Shown piece by piece: positions 1-7,593 of a stretch of 64,000 bases of DNA. The notes under the pieces are model-generated. The model ran no database searches, was not told where the DNA came from, and was given only the letters and a program-made list of their open reading frames with translations. The position numbers and the translations under genes were made by a program. Location of the stretch: the NCBI GenBank assembly GCA_965242805.1, contig CBDETD010000002.1, positions 1,612,001 through 1,676,000 on the forward strand. The letters are read 5' to 3'. Every line of letters starts with the position of its first letter. The first letter of the stretch is position 1. The stretch comes from JANQEU01 sp965242805 (lineage in GTDB: Bacteria > Bacteroidota > Bacteroidia > Cytophagales > Cyclobacteriaceae).

Positions 1-174
1 ATGAGAGACCTGGTGGAGTCAGGATTCGAAGTAGCAGTTGTCAAGGACGCCACTGCCGCGGCAATCCTGCCTGAACTCAACGGATATGAAGCAGCTTTAG
101 TCAACTTCCGTATGATCTCAAGTCATGTATACACTACTGAGGAGGTGGTCTCCGAAATTAAGGCACTGGATTAA
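1..174 (+). CDS. Isochorismatase-family cysteine hydrolase, C-terminal part
   Basis: Only the last 57 residues and the stop are in the window; the gene starts upstream, so the ATG at base 1 is just the first codon visible. The fragment contains VVKDATAAA followed by AALVNFRMIS and TTEEVV, the C-terminal strand-helix pattern of isochorismatase-like hydrolases that follow the catalytic Cys region. Members hydrolyse amide or ether bonds in small molecules. The catalytic Asp, Lys and Cys lie outside the window, so activity and substrate cannot be judged. A hairpin terminator follows 16 bases after the stop. Family assignment is fairly secure, function is not. Confidence 0.7.
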   Translation: MRDLVESGFEVAVVKDATAAAILPELNGYEAALVNFRMISSHVYTTEEVVSEIKALD

Positions 175-190
175 TATCAAAACTCCGAGA

Positions 191-225
191 GTAAGCCACC
201 CTTTGTTAAGGGGGGCTTACTTCAA
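191..225 (+). terminator. Hairpin terminator after the isochorismatase-like gene
   Basis: Bases 191-201 pair with 210-220 (one A/G mismatch, about 10 bp, GC-rich core), followed by a short T-rich run. The position just after the stop at 174 fits intrinsic termination of the upstream gene. Confidence 0.55.
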
Positions 226-349
226 TTATTTTCTGAATCCTACGCTTTCATATTTTCCTTTTATTTCTCCCCCCTATTTTTCTCCAACCAGTACGCAACC
301 TGCAATGGTCGCGGAGCATCCTTTTAATGACAAAAGTTGACGTTTAGTA

Positions 350-1483
350 ATGACTACCGGGGTAATCCGCATCTTAATAGTCCTGCTACTAACCATCCCA
401 CATCGATCTGGATCACAATGTACAGGAATGATATCCACTGATAATGGACTATTGACAAGGATCGATTCCCTTGTACATGATCAATTTCGCAGGGTTATTG
501 CCGAGAGTTGCACATTTGGAATATCCTTGGGCATATACATTGACGGAGATAAATACTTTTACAATTATGGGTCGGTTGAAAAAGGAAAGGAACGGTTACC
601 CACGCAAAATACGATTTTTGAAATAGGTTCTATAACTAAAACCTTCACCGGCATCCTGCTAGCCCAGGCGGTAAATGAGGACACAATCAATCTGGATGAA
701 GACATCCGAGATTATCTATCCGAAGATTATTCCAACCTGGCTATTGACGGTAACCCTATCACCATCCTAAATCTGGCCAATCATACCTCGGGACTTCCCG
801 AAGATATTATTCCGGAAGAATTAAAAAGTTTACAGAATCCTTCCATGTTTGACATTGTCAGTTTCTTTGAGGGTGATTCCATGGGGATCTTTCTGAATGG
901 TCTTAAACAGGTGGAAATTAAGAACAAGCCCAATGAAAGCATATCATATTCAAATGCGGGAATGATAACTCTGGGTATCATACTGGAAAGTGTTTATAAA
1001 GAGTCTTATTCTGCCCTACTTGAGAGATACATCACGGGACCCTTATCAATGACGAGCACCAAAACGGTCAGTTACATGACCGATACAATAAACTATACCA
1101 GGGGTTATGACAAGAAGGGAAATATTATGCCCCACATTACCTTTCAAATCGCTGGGGCCGCCGGAGGAATGATTTCCACGGCTGGTGATATGGTCAAATA
1201 TGTGGAAGCAAACATCAAAAAGTCAAACAAAGCCATTGCTTTATCGCATAAAAAAACCGCGGGAACAAATGACGAAGGGTTCGGAATAGGTTGGAAATTA
1301 AAGATCAACTCAAATCAAGAGGTTATGGTATGGCATGATGGAGGGGAACCGGGTTTCAGTAGTTATTTTGCGATCATTCCGGAGAAAAGAATTGGGGCCG
1401 TTGCGCTTGCCAGCCAAAGAGGACGGCAATCAGATTTGGAGAGGGCTGTTCTCAATATCCTCACCAGTTTAACCAAAAGCTAA
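350..1483 (+). CDS. Secreted serine hydrolase, class C beta-lactamase/penicillin-binding fold
   Basis: 377 residues with an N-terminal hydrophobic segment (about 5-16), so probably exported. The three marks of the beta-lactamase-related serine hydrolase family (Pfam Beta-lactamase, PF00144) are present: SITK with nucleophile S94 and base K97, the YSN triad at 200-202, and HDGG at 329-332 in place of KTG. Such proteins act as esterases, D-amino acid peptidases or lipid-modifying hydrolases; few are true beta-lactamases. Length is normal for a single-domain member. The gene stands alone, with terminators on both sides. ATG at 350 is the start that keeps the signal peptide. The substrate cannot be told from sequence. 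Confidence 0.85.
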   Translation: MTTGVIRILIVLLLTIPHRSGSQCTGMISTDNGLLTRIDSLVHDQFRRVIAESCTFGISLGIYIDGDKYFYNYGSVEKGKERLPTQNTIFEIGSITKTFTGILLAQAVNEDTINLDEDIRDYLSEDYSNLAIDGNPITILNLANHTSGLPEDIIPEELKSLQNPSMFDIVSFFEGDSMGIFLNGLKQVEIKNKPNESISYSNAGMITLGIILESVYKESYSALLERYITGPLSMTSTKTVSYMTDTINYTRGYDKKGNIMPHITFQIAGAAGGMISTAGDMVKYVEANIKKSNKAIALSHKKTAGTNDEGFGIGWKLKINSNQEVMVWHDGGEPGFSSYFAIIPEKRIGAVALASQRGRQSDLERAVLNILTSLTKS

Positions 1484-1507
1484 TTTTCTTCACCTGATCC
1501 CTAAACA

Positions 1508-1587
1508 AGGTTTGATTCATACTTAAAGCAAAAAAGTTATTGACTTTTCGTCAATAGCTTCTATTTCATTGTCGGGGTGGCAGGATT
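1508..1587 (-). repeat. Partial tRNA-Pro-associated repeat unit (second unit of the TGG locus)
   Basis: On the minus strand it begins with the last 16 nt of tRNA-Pro (1572-1587), followed by a hairpin (1539-1544 with 1550-1555). By eye it is closely similar to the distal part of the 173-bp units at 7594-8111, more so than to the adjacent unit at 1588-1760. Similarity fades before about 1508. It lies exactly one period (173 bp) from the matching point in the intact tRNA. It is not a functional tRNA because only the 3' end is present. Confidence 0.75.
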
Positions 1588-1632
1588 AATTGGCATTGAT
1601 CCTTTACCACAGAAAATCCCGTAAGCAAAGTC

Positions 1633-1656
1633 CGGTCACTTCGTGACCGCTTTTTT
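1633..1656 (+). terminator. Plus-strand hairpin terminator
   Basis: A perfect 7-bp stem (1633-1639 with 1643-1649), a 3-nt loop and six T residues at 1651-1656 make a good intrinsic terminator in the plus direction. It may end transcripts of the serine hydrolase gene 150 bp upstream. It lies inside the tRNA-associated repeat unit. Confidence 0.6.
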
Positions 1657-1702
1657 AGTTTTCTTGCACTCACTCAAATGTATTTGGTTCGCTCTGAAAA
1701 CG

Positions 1703-1733
1703 AAAAAGTCCTAACGGTAAAACCGTCAGGACT
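1703..1733 (-). terminator. Terminator of tRNA-Pro(TGG)
   Basis: On the minus strand a stem of about 11 bp with one mismatch (1722-1733 with 1707-1718) is followed by five T (A at 1703-1707), 11 bases after the tRNA 3' end. This is a typical intrinsic terminator for the tRNA transcript. Confidence 0.75.
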
Positions 1734-1744
1734 TTGCTTTCTTG

Positions 1745-1819
1745 TCGGGGTGGCAGGATTCGAACCTGCGACCCCCTGCTCCCAAAGCAGGTACACTAAC
1801 CGGACTGTGCTACACCCCG
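1745..1819 (-). tRNA. tRNA-Pro (anticodon TGG)
   Basis: 75 nt that fold as a full cloverleaf: acceptor CGGGGTG/CACCCCG with discriminator A, D stem GCAC/GTGT, anticodon stem CCTGC/GCAGG with loop TTTGGGA (anticodon TGG), T stem GCAGG/CCTGC with loop TTCGAAT. CCA is not encoded. The 5' end overlaps the last 10 bases of the GIY-YIG gene upstream, whose TAG stop is bases 8-10 of the tRNA. Its own terminator follows. By wobble TGG can read all four Pro codons, so this gene is probably essential. Confidence 0.95.
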
Positions 1820-2055
1820 AACTTGATATCTTCCAGGTACCTTTTGATACCCCTTCCTTTTATTTTCTTCTCTAACCTGACTGCTTCAGGTCTTGTTTCG
1901 AATTCAAAGGTCACAATTAGTTCCCAAGGAATTCCGTTTTTTGTGTATTTACTTCGTCCGTCATTGTGTCTTTTCATGCGATCATCTAAATCATCAGTGT
2001 GACCACAATAGTATTTTTGGGTCTTGCCACTCAATATTATATACACCCAATACAT
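1810..2055 (-). CDS. Small GIY-YIG endonuclease inserted at a tRNA-Pro gene
   Basis: 81 residues, a single GIY-YIG nuclease domain (UvrC N-terminal/URI type). Visible motif parts are VYII near the start, YYCGHT with the second Tyr, an R in the DDRMKRH helix, and a Glu in the RLEKKIKGR helix, so the catalytic set looks intact. The ATG at 2055 begins right at the domain; an open frame continues upstream through the broken tRNA, but that part is tRNA sequence and unlikely to be protein. The last codons (GGG GTG TAG) lie in the 5' end of the intact tRNA-Pro, so RNase P cleavage of a joint transcript would remove the stop codon. Homologues are common as solo genes in Bacteroidota; their role is unknown. 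Position between two tRNA-Pro sequences suggests a mobile, homing-like gene. Confidence 0.85.
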   Translation of the reverse strand: MYWVYIILSGKTQKYYCGHTDDLDDRMKRHNDGRSKYTKNGIPWELIVTFEFETRPEAVRLEKKIKGRGIKRYLEDIKFGV

Positions 2056-2114
2056 CTCGAAACTGCACCTCCCGCTTAAAGCGGCATACACTAACCGGAC
2101 TGTGCTACACCCCG
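2056..2114 (-). pseudogene. tRNA-Pro 5' remnant upstream of the GIY-YIG gene
   Basis: The first 28 nt match the intact tRNA-Pro at 1745-1819 exactly (acceptor 5' strand, D arm). The following anticodon arm is different and short (CCGC TTTAA GCGG), and the T arm stops after GCAGTTTCGA, where the GIY-YIG start codon follows after one base. No 3' half is present, so it cannot form a tRNA. Its 5' end sits just after a TAnnTTTG box, so it probably holds the original tRNA promoter. Confidence 0.85.
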
Positions 2115-2124
2115 AACGAGGGCG

Positions 2125-2132
2125 CAAATTTA
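2125..2132 (-). promoter_or_regulatory. -7 box for the tRNA remnant/GIY-YIG/tRNA-Pro unit
   Basis: On the minus strand this reads TAAATTTG, a full match to the Bacteroidota -7 element TAnnTTTG, about 10 bases before the tRNA remnant. No clear -33 TTTG is seen at the usual spacing. It would drive one transcript through the remnant, the nuclease gene and the intact tRNA-Pro. Confidence 0.5.
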
Positions 2133-2212
2133 TTTTAATTTTTCTATCCTGTTGTATTTTCCCGAACTCTTTTTTCTGAAAATATTAGGAACTAAATTTA
2201 TATAACAACGAA

Positions 2213-2285
2213 GCGGGTGTAGCTCAGTTGGTAGAGCGTTAGCTTCCCAAGCTAAAGGTCGCCGGTTCGAGACCGGTTACCCGCT
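2213..2285 (+). tRNA. tRNA-Gly (anticodon CCC)
   Basis: 73 nt with acceptor GCGGGTG/TACCCGC (one G-T pair), D stem GCTC/GAGC, anticodon stem TTAGC/GCTAA with loop TTCCCAA (anticodon CCC), T stem GCCGG/CCGGT with loop TTCGAGA, discriminator T. CCA is not encoded. It is divergent from the tRNA-Pro/GIY-YIG unit. Confidence 0.95.
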
Positions 2286-2322
2286 CAATTTCGGTTAATT
2301 GTATCTATTTGTAAGTGGGCCT

Positions 2323-2341
2323 TATTCTCGGAGAATATTTT
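2323..2341 (+). terminator. Probable terminator of tRNA-Gly
   Basis: A palindrome TATTCTC-G-GAGAATA (effective stem 5-6 bp) followed by TTTT lies 38 bases after the tRNA-Gly 3' end. It is weak but correctly placed. Confidence 0.4.
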
Positions 2342-2414
2342 GTGGCTCTATTGAAATGAGGACAACTGTGTAATCCGACCCCGACGCTGAACATCGCCTT
2401 TCGCTGCTTTCCAC

Positions 2415-5400
2415 TTATTTGATATCGGCCGGTTGAAGCGTGGGAAATGTCAAGGTGAACACTGATCCTTCTCCAACCTTTGAACTAACCTTCACACTCC
2501 CCTGATGTTCATCTACAATATTGTATGCAATGGACAATCCGAGCCCAGTACCAACACCCGGCGGTTTGGTAGTGAAAAAAGGATCACTGATCCTGTTAAG
2601 ATCTTTTTTTCTTATCCCGATGCCCGAATCTTGAATTATCACCTTCACCGAATTATTGTCAGTTACGGTTTCAATTCGGATAATTCCTTTACTCTCCCCG
2701 ATCGCTTGTTCGGCATTTGATAAAATATTCAGTATAGCCTGGTGCAATTTCCCCTCACTCCCGGTGATTTTTGCTTCATTCCTACTGTATTCCTTTTCCA
2801 ACTTTATCCTCCTTTTTATCTTGTTATGGAGAATGACCAGGCAGTTATCAATAATGTCATGCAGATCACATTCTTCATCTAACTTTCCTCCTTGTCGACT
2901 GAAATGACTGAGGCTCCTTACAATCCCGGAAGTTCGTGACACCCCATCATTAATGATCTCCAGGAATTTTTCCATACGATTCGAAATGAACTCAGGATTT
3001 CTTCTTAATTCGTTTTCTAGACTTGAGACTCCATTCTTGATATAATTAAGAGGATTGTTTATCTCATGTCCAACACCAGCGGAGAGAACCCCTAATGAAG
3101 CCATTTTTTCAGTTTGTATCAGTTGTTCCTGGGCATCATGTAATTCCTCAATGGTCTTGCTTAATTCCTCGTTTGTTTTATTCAACTGAGAATTACTTTG
3201 GTTCAAGGCTTCTGTCCTTTGAGTGACCTGCTGTTCGAGCATTCGTTGAGTCCTTCGTAAATACCTGATCCTCGTCCTGTAAAGTGTGTATACCAGTATC
3301 AGAATTAATGAAAAAACCATTATTCTGAACCATATTGTTTGCCAGAAAGGTGGTGAGATCTGTATCACCAATTGAGCTGGATCCGGATCCCAATATCCGT
3401 CATTATTGGAGGATTTTACATTTAAAATGTATTCTCCAGGTGGAATGGAAGTATAGGTCCCAAATTGTCTATTACCTACCTCATTCCAGTTATCCTCCAG
3501 GTTCTCCAAATAATAAGCGTAATTGTTGAACTTGCTAAGTGTCATATTTGATCCCTTAAACTCAACTTCCAACATATTCTGATAGTATTCCAACCTAAGG
3601 GTATCGATTTCCATAATAGGTTTTGAATATCCAAGATCAAAACCGGTCATGGTCTGCCCATTGATCGTCAACTTCGTGATGATCGTTTCAGGAGGTCTGG
3701 TATTTTCGATAAATTTTGAGGGGTCAAAGTAGTTGAGTCCTGCAATGCCTCCAAAATAAAGATTGTTATTTATCGATTTGAAGTATGCCGTAGTGTTGAA
3801 TTCCTCACTTTGCAAACCGTAGCTAACATCGACATTAAAAAAACTATTCTTCCTTGGATCGTATCTTGACAAACCCCGATTTGTACTCATCCATAAATAA
3901 CCCTGGTCATCTTCAATAATCCCGTATACCACGTCATCAGGCAGGCCATCGGACCTTGTGAACTTTTTGATAGAACCATTGGCTTTGTCAAATTTGAAAG
4001 CTCCGTCACCCCAGGTACCAAACCATATTTGATCATTGGAGACTGGATTGATACTCTTTATGTATACGTCTTGGAAGTGATCTTGAAATTCATAGGAGCT
4101 ATCTACAATCAACTCTTCACTTTGAATATCGACCGTGAATATTCCATCAACAGATCCTACAAGCATTGTCTGGGAGTCAAATGGCGCAATTGCTGTAATC
4201 CAATCTTCAGTTTGCCTTCTTTGACTCGTTGATGGTGGAACTATTATTTTGTATTTATAGCTCTCCGGATCCAGGATGACAATTCCCAGTTCGCAACCTA
4301 TCCATAAATAACCCTTTTCATCCTTAACGATGGCTCTGGTCCTTCTCAACCTTTCGATTTGGTACTCATCCTTCAATTCTCCGGAAATTCCGTCGTAACG
4401 TAACAAGGTTTGAAATAGTGCAACCCAAACTTCCTTGCCTTTTCCACCGACATATTCCACATAATTTAAACGGATCCTTTTTGACTCCTTCACTTTCATA
4501 TTGTGTAGGTTCAATCCACTGTTGGTCCCTATCCACACCATGGTATCATCCGGAGTGTATACACTGGATATGTAGTCTGATGTCAAAGCAGATTTCGTCC
4601 CTAGATCACTACCTAAATATCCAATCAAGGGGATCCTTGGGTCATACTTGTTTATTCCGTAACCATTTGTTCCAAACCAGTATATACCATTTTTATCTAT
4701 GCAAACACTCGTAATGGAATTGGCTGAAATGGAATATGGCTTCTCCGTATTATTTTTAAAAGTTTGCAAAAGGTCACCTTCCATCCCATAGATCCTTATC
4801 CCCCCGCCTCCTACGATGATTTGATTCCTGGTGTTTGAAACAATTTTCACTTTGGCTTCGCCAATTGAAACCGGCCATTCATTCTGGATTTCTTTCAGAT
4901 CCGAACCCAAAACCAGGATTTTTCCACTTCCAATTATCCAGATCCTTCCAATATGGTCTTCATGCAGACTCCTCACACTCCCAACCTGATAATGACCTAA
5001 ACTTTCATCTTCAAATACATATATGCCATTATTTGTGCCAAACAAAATGCTTCCATCGTTTCTTTCTACTATGGAGAACACACTCAACGAATCCATCGGC
5101 AACAAATGACGGCTACGTACAATATCCTTGGTTGATATGGATACAAGAAAGACACCCATCTGAGTACCAATTAAAAGACTGTCCCGGTTCCATTCATGAA
5201 TGCTCCATATGTTGTTATTAGACAGATCCGTGTGAAAATAGAGGTCAAACTTCTGAGAAGTCCTATCAAATCGGTTGAGCCCACCGGACGTTCCAATCCA
5301 TAAGTCCCCATCTTCCCATTCAAGTAATGACCAAATCGAGCTGTTGCTGATTGAGGTCGAATCCTGATCATCTTTGACGTAGTTGACAAACTCAGTACCA

Positions 5401-5588
5401 TCATATCGACTCAATCCTCCTCTGGTTCCGAACCAGATATATCCATAACGATCTTCAATAATATCATGAACTGCCGATTGAACAAGTCCATCATTGACTG
5501 AGATTCGATCAAACCTCCAATCATAAGGTTGGGCCAATCCCAGGAAGATTGTACAGCTCAAAATGACAGAAAATGATATACCCTTCAC
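2415..5588 (-). CDS. Sensor histidine kinase with Reg_prop beta-propellers and Y_Y_Y domain
   Basis: 1057 residues. A signal peptide (1-19) is followed by about 650 residues of periplasmic propeller repeats of the type WFGTRGGLSRYDG (two seven-bladed propellers expected), a Y_Y_Y domain (about 680-745), one membrane helix (about 752-770), a coiled coil, and a kinase core with phospho-acceptor H841 in GHEINNPLN, N-box N958, DSGIG from D987 and GVGTGLGL near 1011. It has the sensor layout of Bacteroides hybrid two-component systems but ends after the ATPase domain, with no receiver or AraC domain. No response regulator gene is adjacent, so it is an orphan kinase. Ligands of such sensors are often glycan fragments; here none can be inferred. 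Confidence 0.93.
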   Translation of the reverse strand: MKGISFSVILSCTIFLGLAQPYDWRFDRISVNDGLVQSAVHDIIEDRYGYIWFGTRGGLSRYDGTEFVNYVKDDQDSTSISNSSIWSLLEWEDGDLWIGTSGGLNRFDRTSQKFDLYFHTDLSNNNIWSIHEWNRDSLLIGTQMGVFLVSISTKDIVRSRHLLPMDSLSVFSIVERNDGSILFGTNNGIYVFEDESLGHYQVGSVRSLHEDHIGRIWIIGSGKILVLGSDLKEIQNEWPVSIGEAKVKIVSNTRNQIIVGGGGIRIYGMEGDLLQTFKNNTEKPYSISANSITSVCIDKNGIYWFGTNGYGINKYDPRIPLIGYLGSDLGTKSALTSDYISSVYTPDDTMVWIGTNSGLNLHNMKVKESKRIRLNYVEYVGGKGKEVWVALFQTLLRYDGISGELKDEYQIERLRRTRAIVKDEKGYLWIGCELGIVILDPESYKYKIIVPPSTSQRRQTEDWITAIAPFDSQTMLVGSVDGIFTVDIQSEELIVDSSYEFQDHFQDVYIKSINPVSNDQIWFGTWGDGAFKFDKANGSIKKFTRSDGLPDDVVYGIIEDDQGYLWMSTNRGLSRYDPRKNSFFNVDVSYGLQSEEFNTTAYFKSINNNLYFGGIAGLNYFDPSKFIENTRPPETIITKLTINGQTMTGFDLGYSKPIMEIDTLRLEYYQNMLEVEFKGSNMTLSKFNNYAYYLENLEDNWNEVGNRQFGTYTSIPPGEYILNVKSSNNDGYWDPDPAQLVIQISPPFWQTIWFRIMVFSLILILVYTLYRTRIRYLRRTQRMLEQQVTQRTEALNQSNSQLNKTNEELSKTIEELHDAQEQLIQTEKMASLGVLSAGVGHEINNPLNYIKNGVSSLENELRRNPEFISNRMEKFLEIINDGVSRTSGIVRSLSHFSRQGGKLDEECDLHDIIDNCLVILHNKIKRRIKLEKEYSRNEAKITGSEGKLHQAILNILSNAEQAIGESKGIIRIETVTDNNSVKVIIQDSGIGIRKKDLNRISDPFFTTKPPGVGTGLGLSIAYNIVDEHQGSVKVSSKVGEGSVFTLTFPTLQPADIK

Positions 5589-5754
5589 TTAAGATCTTGG
5601 ACAGGATGATGATCAAACACCTGAAACGCCTATTGGTTACAGTTCCTCAAAATAAATTGATTAGTAGTTGTTTAGAAATAAAGACCCACAAAAAAGATAA
5701 TGAGGAGGTTAAATTGGAGTTCGTTTTAAAACAACGGTCTTTCCTGTATACTCA

Positions 5755-5791
5755 TAAAAAAGAAAACCCGATTGTCAGGACAATCGGGTTT
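5755..5791 (-). terminator. Terminator of the rhodanese-thioredoxin operon
   Basis: A perfect 13-bp stem (5779-5791 with 5764-5776) with a 2-nt stretch between the arms, followed on the minus strand by TTTTCTTTTTT. It starts 24 bases after the thioredoxin stop. A strong intrinsic terminator. Confidence 0.85.
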
Positions 5792-5814
5792 CAAAATCAA
5801 TAACCCTTTCAACT

Positions 5815-6132
5815 CTATGCTATTTCCTTGGAGGTGGTTTGCATTATGATACGCTTAATTTGAGCCGCAGGAAGCACCCCCGAACCTCTCCATTTAATGT
5901 TTCCATTTTGAAAGATGATCATTGTGGGCACACTTTGTATTTTTAAGTTCGAGGCCAATTGTCTGTTTCGATCAACATCAATTTTTATAATATTGACGTC
6001 ATCCCCAACCATACTTTTCAATTCTTTCAATACAGGTCCCATCATTTTACACGGTCCGCACCACTCCGCTGAAAAATCAATTAGTACAGGTTTTTCAGAA
6101 TTGATCAAATCATGGAATGAAGATTTCGCCAC
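5815..6132 (-). CDS. trxA: Thioredoxin
   Basis: 105 residues, no signal peptide, so cytoplasmic. The active site WCGPC has redox cysteines C25 and C28, and cis-Pro P69 sits in SVPT as in classical thioredoxins. The length is that of a minimal thioredoxin. It starts 2 bases after the stop of the rhodanese gene, so the two are cotranscribed and probably translationally coupled; together they suggest sulfur-transfer or persulfide reduction. A strong terminator follows. It may be one of several thioredoxins in the genome, so the gene symbol is by family. Confidence 0.9.
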   Translation of the reverse strand: MAKSSFHDLINSEKPVLIDFSAEWCGPCKMMGPVLKELKSMVGDDVNIIKIDVDRNRQLASNLKIQSVPTMIIFQNGNIKWRGSGVLPAAQIKRIIMQTTSKEIA

Positions 6133-6134
6133 GA

Positions 6135-6419
6135 TTAACTTGCTTTTCTAGCTAATACCGCGTTGACATCCATCCATGAGCCACCATTGAAGCATTCAAT
6201 TCCCATGCTGTCTAAATAATTGCACGCCTGTCCACTTCGTCCTCCACTTAGACAACACAGAACTAGCGGTTTCTCAGCTTTTCTAAATTCGTCAATACGT
6301 TGAGGAACTTCGTTTAATGGAATGTTAATGCTTCCCGGAGCATTCGCTGCCATGAACTCCCCCGGAGTTCTTACGTCAATTATCGTAGCACCTTCAAAAA
6401 TCAATTTTTCAATATTCAT
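6135..6419 (-). CDS. Single-domain rhodanese-like protein
   Basis: 94 residues forming one rhodanese domain. IIDVRTPGEF (CH2A-like motif) is near the start, and the active loop CLSGGR carries the persulfide Cys C56 with R61 at the expected spacing. No signal peptide, so it acts in the cytoplasm as a sulfur carrier (GlpE/PspE-like size). It is the first gene of a two-gene operon with thioredoxin, which could reduce the enzyme-bound persulfide. Confidence 0.88.
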   Translation of the reverse strand: MNIEKLIFEGATIIDVRTPGEFMAANAPGSINIPLNEVPQRIDEFRKAEKPLVLCCLSGGRSGQACNYLDSMGIECFNGGSWMDVNAVLARKAS

Positions 6420-6502
6420 AATTTCTTATTTGTCTGTTTTGTTCTGCAAATGAACGAGTGTAAATCATGATTGTTTGTAACAAGTGTTACAGGAAAAATG
6501 AT

Positions 6503-7522
6503 TCAGAGAGTGGTCTTTCCGGCAAAAACAACATATCGTGTGGAATTTGTTGTTTTAGCGTCGTGAGGCACTGGTAATAATGTGAAGGGATCAAATAATT
6601 TTACTTCCTCAAAACAATTCTCAAAGGTTTTCCTGAGAGTAGATATTTCAGGAAGATATCTTAAGTGTTTACCGGCGTAGTACACCTCGAAAGATCCTTT
6701 GTTGAAATTCATATTTATTATTTCACTTTCCTGATAAGTCTTCCCTTCTCTCTCAAATACCCTAGGAGTCCGAAGTGAAATTATTTTTTTATCCGTGGAA
6801 TATAAAACATTGGGATACCAGCGGATGTGATCTGATGTTATAAAATCTCCAACGAAATACCCACCTTTACTGAGAATTGAGTAAGTATTTGCAATTGCTG
6901 TTTCGAATTTTAAAGACGGTAAATACTGGTAAACATTCAATCCGGAAACAGCAATGTCCCATTGATCCGGTATGTCGTCTATTTCCAATATATCTCCCGC
7001 CCTGGATCTGATCCTTTCCCGAGCCACCTCAACCATAGCTTCGGAAATATCAATACCTAATAGATGTTCGTTTGGAATATTAAATTCCTTGATCAGCCAT
7101 TCTTCAACAAGTCCCGTACCACATCCAACCGATAGGACTTTTGATGCATTCCATATTTTTCCTGTATGATTTTGAAAAAATGTCAAGTAACTCTTCATAA
7201 AATCGTTTAAACATGGTAGACCGACAACCGCATCGTACAGAGCAGCATACGTTTGAAAATTGTCTTCAGACCCTTGATCCTCTTCCTGGATACGGGCCAA
7301 TATTTTGAAATTCTGAATTGTTCTAAGCCAAAGTGAATTGTCCGACGCTTTGTTTGTGATAGGATCGGTCACCTTTTGGAGAAATACGAGGAGTTGATTA
7401 TACCACCCCTCATCAAAAACATCCGATTTTTTTTCCTTTTTATAGATCTGAATACGGGCTTCAAAGCCAGAGAGGAAGTCCAACATTTGTTCGAAAATAC
7501 AATGGTCGATCCAAAAAAGCAT
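6503..7522 (-). CDS. Class I SAM-dependent methyltransferase
   Basis: 339 residues. VLSVGCGTGLVEEW (about 129-142) is SAM motif I, LGIDISEAM is the acidic loop after strand 2, and DIAVSGLNVYQYL matches motif IV of the Methyltransf_11/25 group. An N-terminal 125-residue helical part with no recognised family precedes the domain. The start is uncertain: ATG at 7522 gives the length above, ATG at 7486 (residue 13) is equally good. The gene stands alone between the rhodanese operon and the tRNA-Pro repeats. The substrate is unknown. Confidence 0.8.
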   Translation of the reverse strand: MLFWIDHCIFEQMLDFLSGFEARIQIYKKEKKSDVFDEGWYNQLLVFLQKVTDPITNKASDNSLWLRTIQNFKILARIQEEDQGSEDNFQTYAALYDAVVGLPCLNDFMKSYLTFFQNHTGKIWNASKVLSVGCGTGLVEEWLIKEFNIPNEHLLGIDISEAMVEVARERIRSRAGDILEIDDIPDQWDIAVSGLNVYQYLPSLKFETAIANTYSILSKGGYFVGDFITSDHIRWYPNVLYSTDKKIISLRTPRVFEREGKTYQESEIINMNFNKGSFEVYYAGKHLRYLPEISTLRKTFENCFEEVKLFDPFTLLPVPHDAKTTNSTRYVVFAGKTTL

Positions 7523-7593
7523 TTTGCTTTATGATTATTGCCACTTGAAATCCTAAGTCAGTATTACCGGGATGATCCTTGTATGGGTGGGTT

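Larger units (their letters stand above)
1588..1760 (-). repeat. 173-bp tRNA-Pro(TGG) repeat unit
   Basis: The unit runs from the T-loop of the intact tRNA (1760) to the same point in the truncated tRNA 3' end (1587): exactly 173 bp, the period of the array at 7594-8111. It holds the last 16 nt of the tRNA, a tRNA terminator (1703-1733) and a second hairpin (1633-1656). Alignment by eye with the 7.6-kb units shows scattered similarity along the length (a ctca..caaatg block and a tgatcc block), so it looks like an old, diverged member of the same family. Confidence 0.7.

Noticed and set aside
125..340. Plus-strand frame of 71 codons
   Set aside because: Overlaps the end of the isochorismatase-like gene in another frame and then runs through a terminator hairpin; composition is not protein-like.
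1678..2138. Plus-strand frames across the tRNA-Pro/GIY-YIG region
   Set aside because: They read the tRNA and the nuclease gene antisense; their sequences are translated tRNA.
5573..5803. Plus-strand frame of 76 codons
   Set aside because: It runs over the kinase start and through the thioredoxin terminator; no family features.
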